From Lepidurus packardi (taxonomy: Eukaryota > Arthropoda > Branchiopoda > Notostraca > Triopsidae): a stretch of DNA of 64,000 nt. Numbering within the stretch: position 1 is the first letter of the stretch; each line of letters opens with the position of its first letter. Below are positions 60,571-64,000 of this stretch, piece after piece. Made by a program: the position numbers and the translations under genes. The notes under the pieces are model-generated. The model saw only the letters and a program-made list of their open reading frames with translations. It ran no database searches and was not told where the DNA came from. The stretch spans positions 9,048,790-9,112,789 of the forward strand of contig JAKZAN010000002.1 of NCBI GenBank assembly GCA_023053545.1. The letters run 5' to 3'.

Positions 60571-63500
60571 CGTAACTCAGGTGGGACCGCCAATGGGGGG
60601 CGGACAATCAGCAGGGGCTCCGACTCACAAAACACGCCCAGGTGGGCCCACAGACCCAGGATCGAAGAATTCACGCAAAAGAAAATCGAAGCTATAAATA
60701 ATATTTCTTCCCAAATTGCTTCGAGAAATGAATCTAGAACGCATGGAAAAAAATCTACTACTTTTTTTTACCAGCAAATGCTACCAAAAAATACCCCCCA
60801 CAACAAGAGTTACGATTCCGGAAATGAAGGAATATAGACGAGTCCTTGCTATCAACGAAGAGCAATTTATACCCGAAAACTCTGACGCGTGTGTGTGTCT
60901 GTGTGTACGAGTGTGGGGGTAGTCGGTCGGAGGTCTGTCTAGCTCGTTCCCTGAACCTTTCCGCACATGTGGAATGAGCACACCACTAACGTAATCCGCT
61001 AATGGAAGGCCTCGCGCCCGCAGCAGGCGACTTTTGGCTGCAGCAATACGACTCCTTTTACACTCGTGTACGTTTTGGCCGGCTTACTCACCGCTCAGTT
61101 ACAATCTACCAGCTCTTTATTCGAATACATCTATGAAATGACATATCGTGTAAAGGATCCTCTCTCCCTGGTTATACTTATGGAAAGCAGCCAATAATCG
61201 ATCTGTTTCACGGATGATGCGTTATACCACGCTAGAAGAAACTTACCAAGCAAACTTTTCCAGTGTTTTGAGGCCTCTTTCTGCTATGCGAAGGTGGATA
61301 TTCCCAGCCCGAAGAAATTCTTGCATCCCGCAGCTGGAAGTCATAAAATTATGGTTTGGTGGTCATTGGAACGCAGTAAATTGTTGGATTCCTCGCCCTT
61401 TTTTTCCCTCTTTTCTCCGTGCTGACGCAGGAAGACGAAGAGAAAACGTTTCAACATCATAAGATGGAGTACAAAGTACGAGAGATGCTCTCCGCAAGGG
61501 GCCTGGACCTCGGCCATTCGTATTCCTGTCAAAATCGTACAAATCATAGCCATTCCATTCCACAATTTTTGGACCATCACCATCGCAAGTAAATCAACTT
61601 ATCAATGTCCCTCTATCCCCACCCCCTACTACAAGAAAAAAAATCATCACCAGCTGTAACAATAATAAAACAGAAAAAAATGCGAAGAGACAGAAGAAAA
61701 GATAGGCGTAACATTTTCCCACAGTAATTTCGAAAGAAATTGGGTGCATATCACAAGGAATAATAATAGTTAAAAGACGGTGGCGATATTTTTTTCACGA
61801 TTTTTTTTAACATCTTTAAAAATATTTTCTTACCAGGGCGTACGCGAATTGCTACGGATATTACAAAGCAATCATATGCGTTTAATAAGAAGATTTAAAA
61901 AAAAAATCCTGCTCTGGTTTCCATCACCTGTAGCTTACATCTATCCATCTTGGGAACTGGTATACGGTTAATGGGCAAAAATGGTAAAGAAATCTCTGGC
62001 AGCCTTTTTGGAGAATCTCCATAAAGCAAATGCAAGGAGTACAACAAGGAGCTTGTGCATATGATTATGCATAGGTATGTGTGCTGTCATGCCAGGAATG
62101 CCCGTTAGCTCGTTTTGGCAGCAGCAGGGGCCCTGGAGTTTTCCACCAAGGGGCTAAAGGGGGTCTCCCAAGAAGCATTCCAATGGAAAGGACCCCCGAC
62201 CGGGTATTCTACCCATACCAACAATACCAATGATGGGGCCACACGACCTCAACTGCAGCTATAATCCACGCACAAATGCACTTCAAATAGTTGTTAATAA
62301 CCTTGAATTTATCAGTCGTAATCCCGAGCTTTGTTTAGAAAAAAAAAACACACTACACTCCAATCTCAATCAGCCTGAACAGAAATTTTTCATGTAAAAA
62401 GGAAATGACTTTTTTTAAGTAATAAGGGTTAGTGACAACTGGCCTAAGACATTGTCACTCGAATGACAGGTGCTGGTGCCAGTACGCCCATAATTTTCTT
62501 TTCCAGACTTTCTGCTCTTCATTTCTTCCTCTTTTTGTGAGTTTTAGGCAAATAAAAAATAAGAGTTTCCAATTGAATAGGTGTGACACTGCTAAATCTA
62601 TCCCCTATGCAATTTGCATAAAGCGTGTCACTGAGAGAACGTGTGGGGAATATTTGTTTGTGGTTTCCTTCCCATTCCACAAAAGGAAATACAGCCCATT
62701 ACTTTTCTCCCGTGTCGTTGTTGTTCTATATCCGTACGAGTGGGACTGATTAATAGACCATCACCCGATACCTATACCAGCAGGTGCTACCCTTCATTCC
62801 GATTCTCGGTGACAGAAGTCTAGACCCACTTACAAATGAATATTCTAAAGGACTACAAGCAGCTTGTTGCTGTACCATACCGTATACGAGAATGTGTACT
62901 GTTAACAATAGGGGCGCATAATATGAGCTGATTTGTCTCACCGGATAAATACGCTGAAACTTTTATCTAACCCCAGGTCCGGATATGCCAGTAAAGTATT
63001 GTCAAGGGACGTGTCGAGCATTTTCTCTCTATATTTATATTTGTGTAAATAATAGGACCTTGTTTTGGGACCCTTTAAGTTGTCAGCGTTCAACAGAATG
63101 ACTCGATCCATGTTCTCGCCCCTCTCATACATCTCAAGTTCGGTTGGAAAAAAGTGTGTTAGCTCGGTTTGTAATATACTTGGCTTGCCACAATATAGAG
63201 AGCCACTTGGCTTCCGAATGACAGGTTAATGGCTTCAAGTATAAATAAGGCCCCGGGCTACAGTTTTTACTGCTCTTAATTGAAGGCACCGAAGGGCTGC
63301 TCAGAAAAGGAAGCTGGTCAACCTCGTAAACTTGAAAAGCGCAGCCAAATATAGTTAGCATGTTGGCTTTTCTTGTGAAGGGATGTGGTGCGGTGCGCGC
63401 GGATATTGAATAGTCGCAGCACGCTTGCTGCGACTGTCTCCAGGACGTCAATAGACTCCCAACCCGTGTTTTTAGGTCCCACACTGCGACTATATGATCC

Positions 63501-64000
63501 GTCTTTTACCGCTTTATAATTGCCCCCATATCGAGCTTTTGCCTCCTCGTGTCTCGTCAGATTGGTTTCGCACACCATGCTAAAATACTCCCCCAACCGA
63601 GTCATGCTGCTTTGCTCTCTAGGAACGATGGCAGGGGACACTACAACCTCAAGGACCTCGAAGCAGCAACAAGGCAGCAAGACAAGACGTATCTTTTTTT
63701 GGCTACTATTTTCTGAATCATGCCAAAAAAATTGTCTTGAACGAACGTGTGACCCCTCTCTGTGCTAACCAAATTATCCGTGAACTGGCGGCACACCTTC
63801 TTTTCCCCCAGGGAAAAACAAAGAATAATAAAACAAAAGAAGGTATAACTCCTCGATTTTACAGTTGTATAAAGCCCAAATGTGATTTGTTGACAGTAAT
63901 TTTAATCAAGTAAAAAAATTTTAAGTTTGTAAGTTTGTAGAGCAAGGTGTTTTTTGGCAAGAGTCCGGCCAAAGTTGCTGCAGACACTCGGGACGTTAGG

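Larger units (their letters stand above)
54522..64000 (+). other. Gene-poor stretch, possible long intron
   Basis: No coding exon could be supported. Two copies of the TTAA-flanked repeat (55717-56241, 57207-57541), a tandem TGGTAAAAC(T/G)GTACAC array at about 55288-55385, AT-rich inverted-repeat sequence at 59.9-60.4 kb, and a recursive-splice-like site at 60564/60565 are what it contains. A possible further start of the repeat family lies at 54857 (TTAA then CGGACAATAGCCA). Confidence 0.35.

Overview
This is a eukaryotic window: genes are split by short canonical GT-AG introns (about 50-75 bp in most cases), AATAAA signals follow several coding ends, and there are no bacterial-type operons. 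A cuticular chitin-binding (peritrophin-like, CPAP1-type) gene, short introns, moderate AT richness and a degenerate CCTAA/TTAGG telomere-like block point to an arthropod. The overall look fits a small-genome crustacean such as Daphnia, but that is inference only.

Layout. 1-10.7 kb shows no recognisable gene; it holds one copy of a repeat family described below and simple repeats. 10.7-11.9 kb (+) carries the C-terminal exons of an unidentified but well-spliced gene. 12.3-14.7 kb (-) is a complete lysosomal-type histidine acid phosphatase (7 exons, 431 aa, C-terminal membrane anchor). 16.2-17.9 kb (+) has a series of exon-like blocks that could not be joined in one frame. 18.2-19.9 kb is repeat debris: a tRNA-like SINE fragment, a segment homologous to part of an acid phosphatase intron, and a telomere-like block. 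20.0-21.8 kb (-) is site-2 protease MBTPS2 (6 exons, 495 aa, HEAGH zinc site). Just upstream of it, 22.4-22.9 kb (-) is a small two-exon membrane protein.

The gene-dense centre follows. 25.2-29.0 kb (+) is a very large secreted Pro/Thr-rich protein; 31.9-34.1 kb (+) is a secreted low-complexity protein with one six-cysteine chitin-binding domain; 34.4-35.7 kb (+) is a coiled-coil/IQ protein like dynein regulatory complex subunit DRC9 (IQCG); 35.9-37.6 kb (-) is the mitochondrial AAA ATPase BCS1L (6 exons, 419 aa), tail-to-tail with the DRC9-like gene.

37.7-64 kb is gene-poor. It contains minisatellites, AT-rich stretches, a 26-base C run, a strong imperfect hairpin at 49.05 kb, and several copies of a repeat with terminal inverted repeats flanked by TTAA-like sites (a probable non-autonomous piggyBac-type element, also present at 0.4 kb). 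Isolated GC-rich islands with exon features lie at 39.7, 46.4 and 54.5 kb. At 60.56 kb a pyrimidine tract leads into an abutting CAG|GTAAGT, the signature of a recursive splice site. Together these suggest that much of the right-hand part is long intron of a gene running off the window.

The genes do not form one pathway. The two secreted low-complexity proteins look like cuticle or extracellular-matrix components. MBTPS2, BCS1L and the acid phosphatase are housekeeping membrane, mitochondrial and lysosomal genes.
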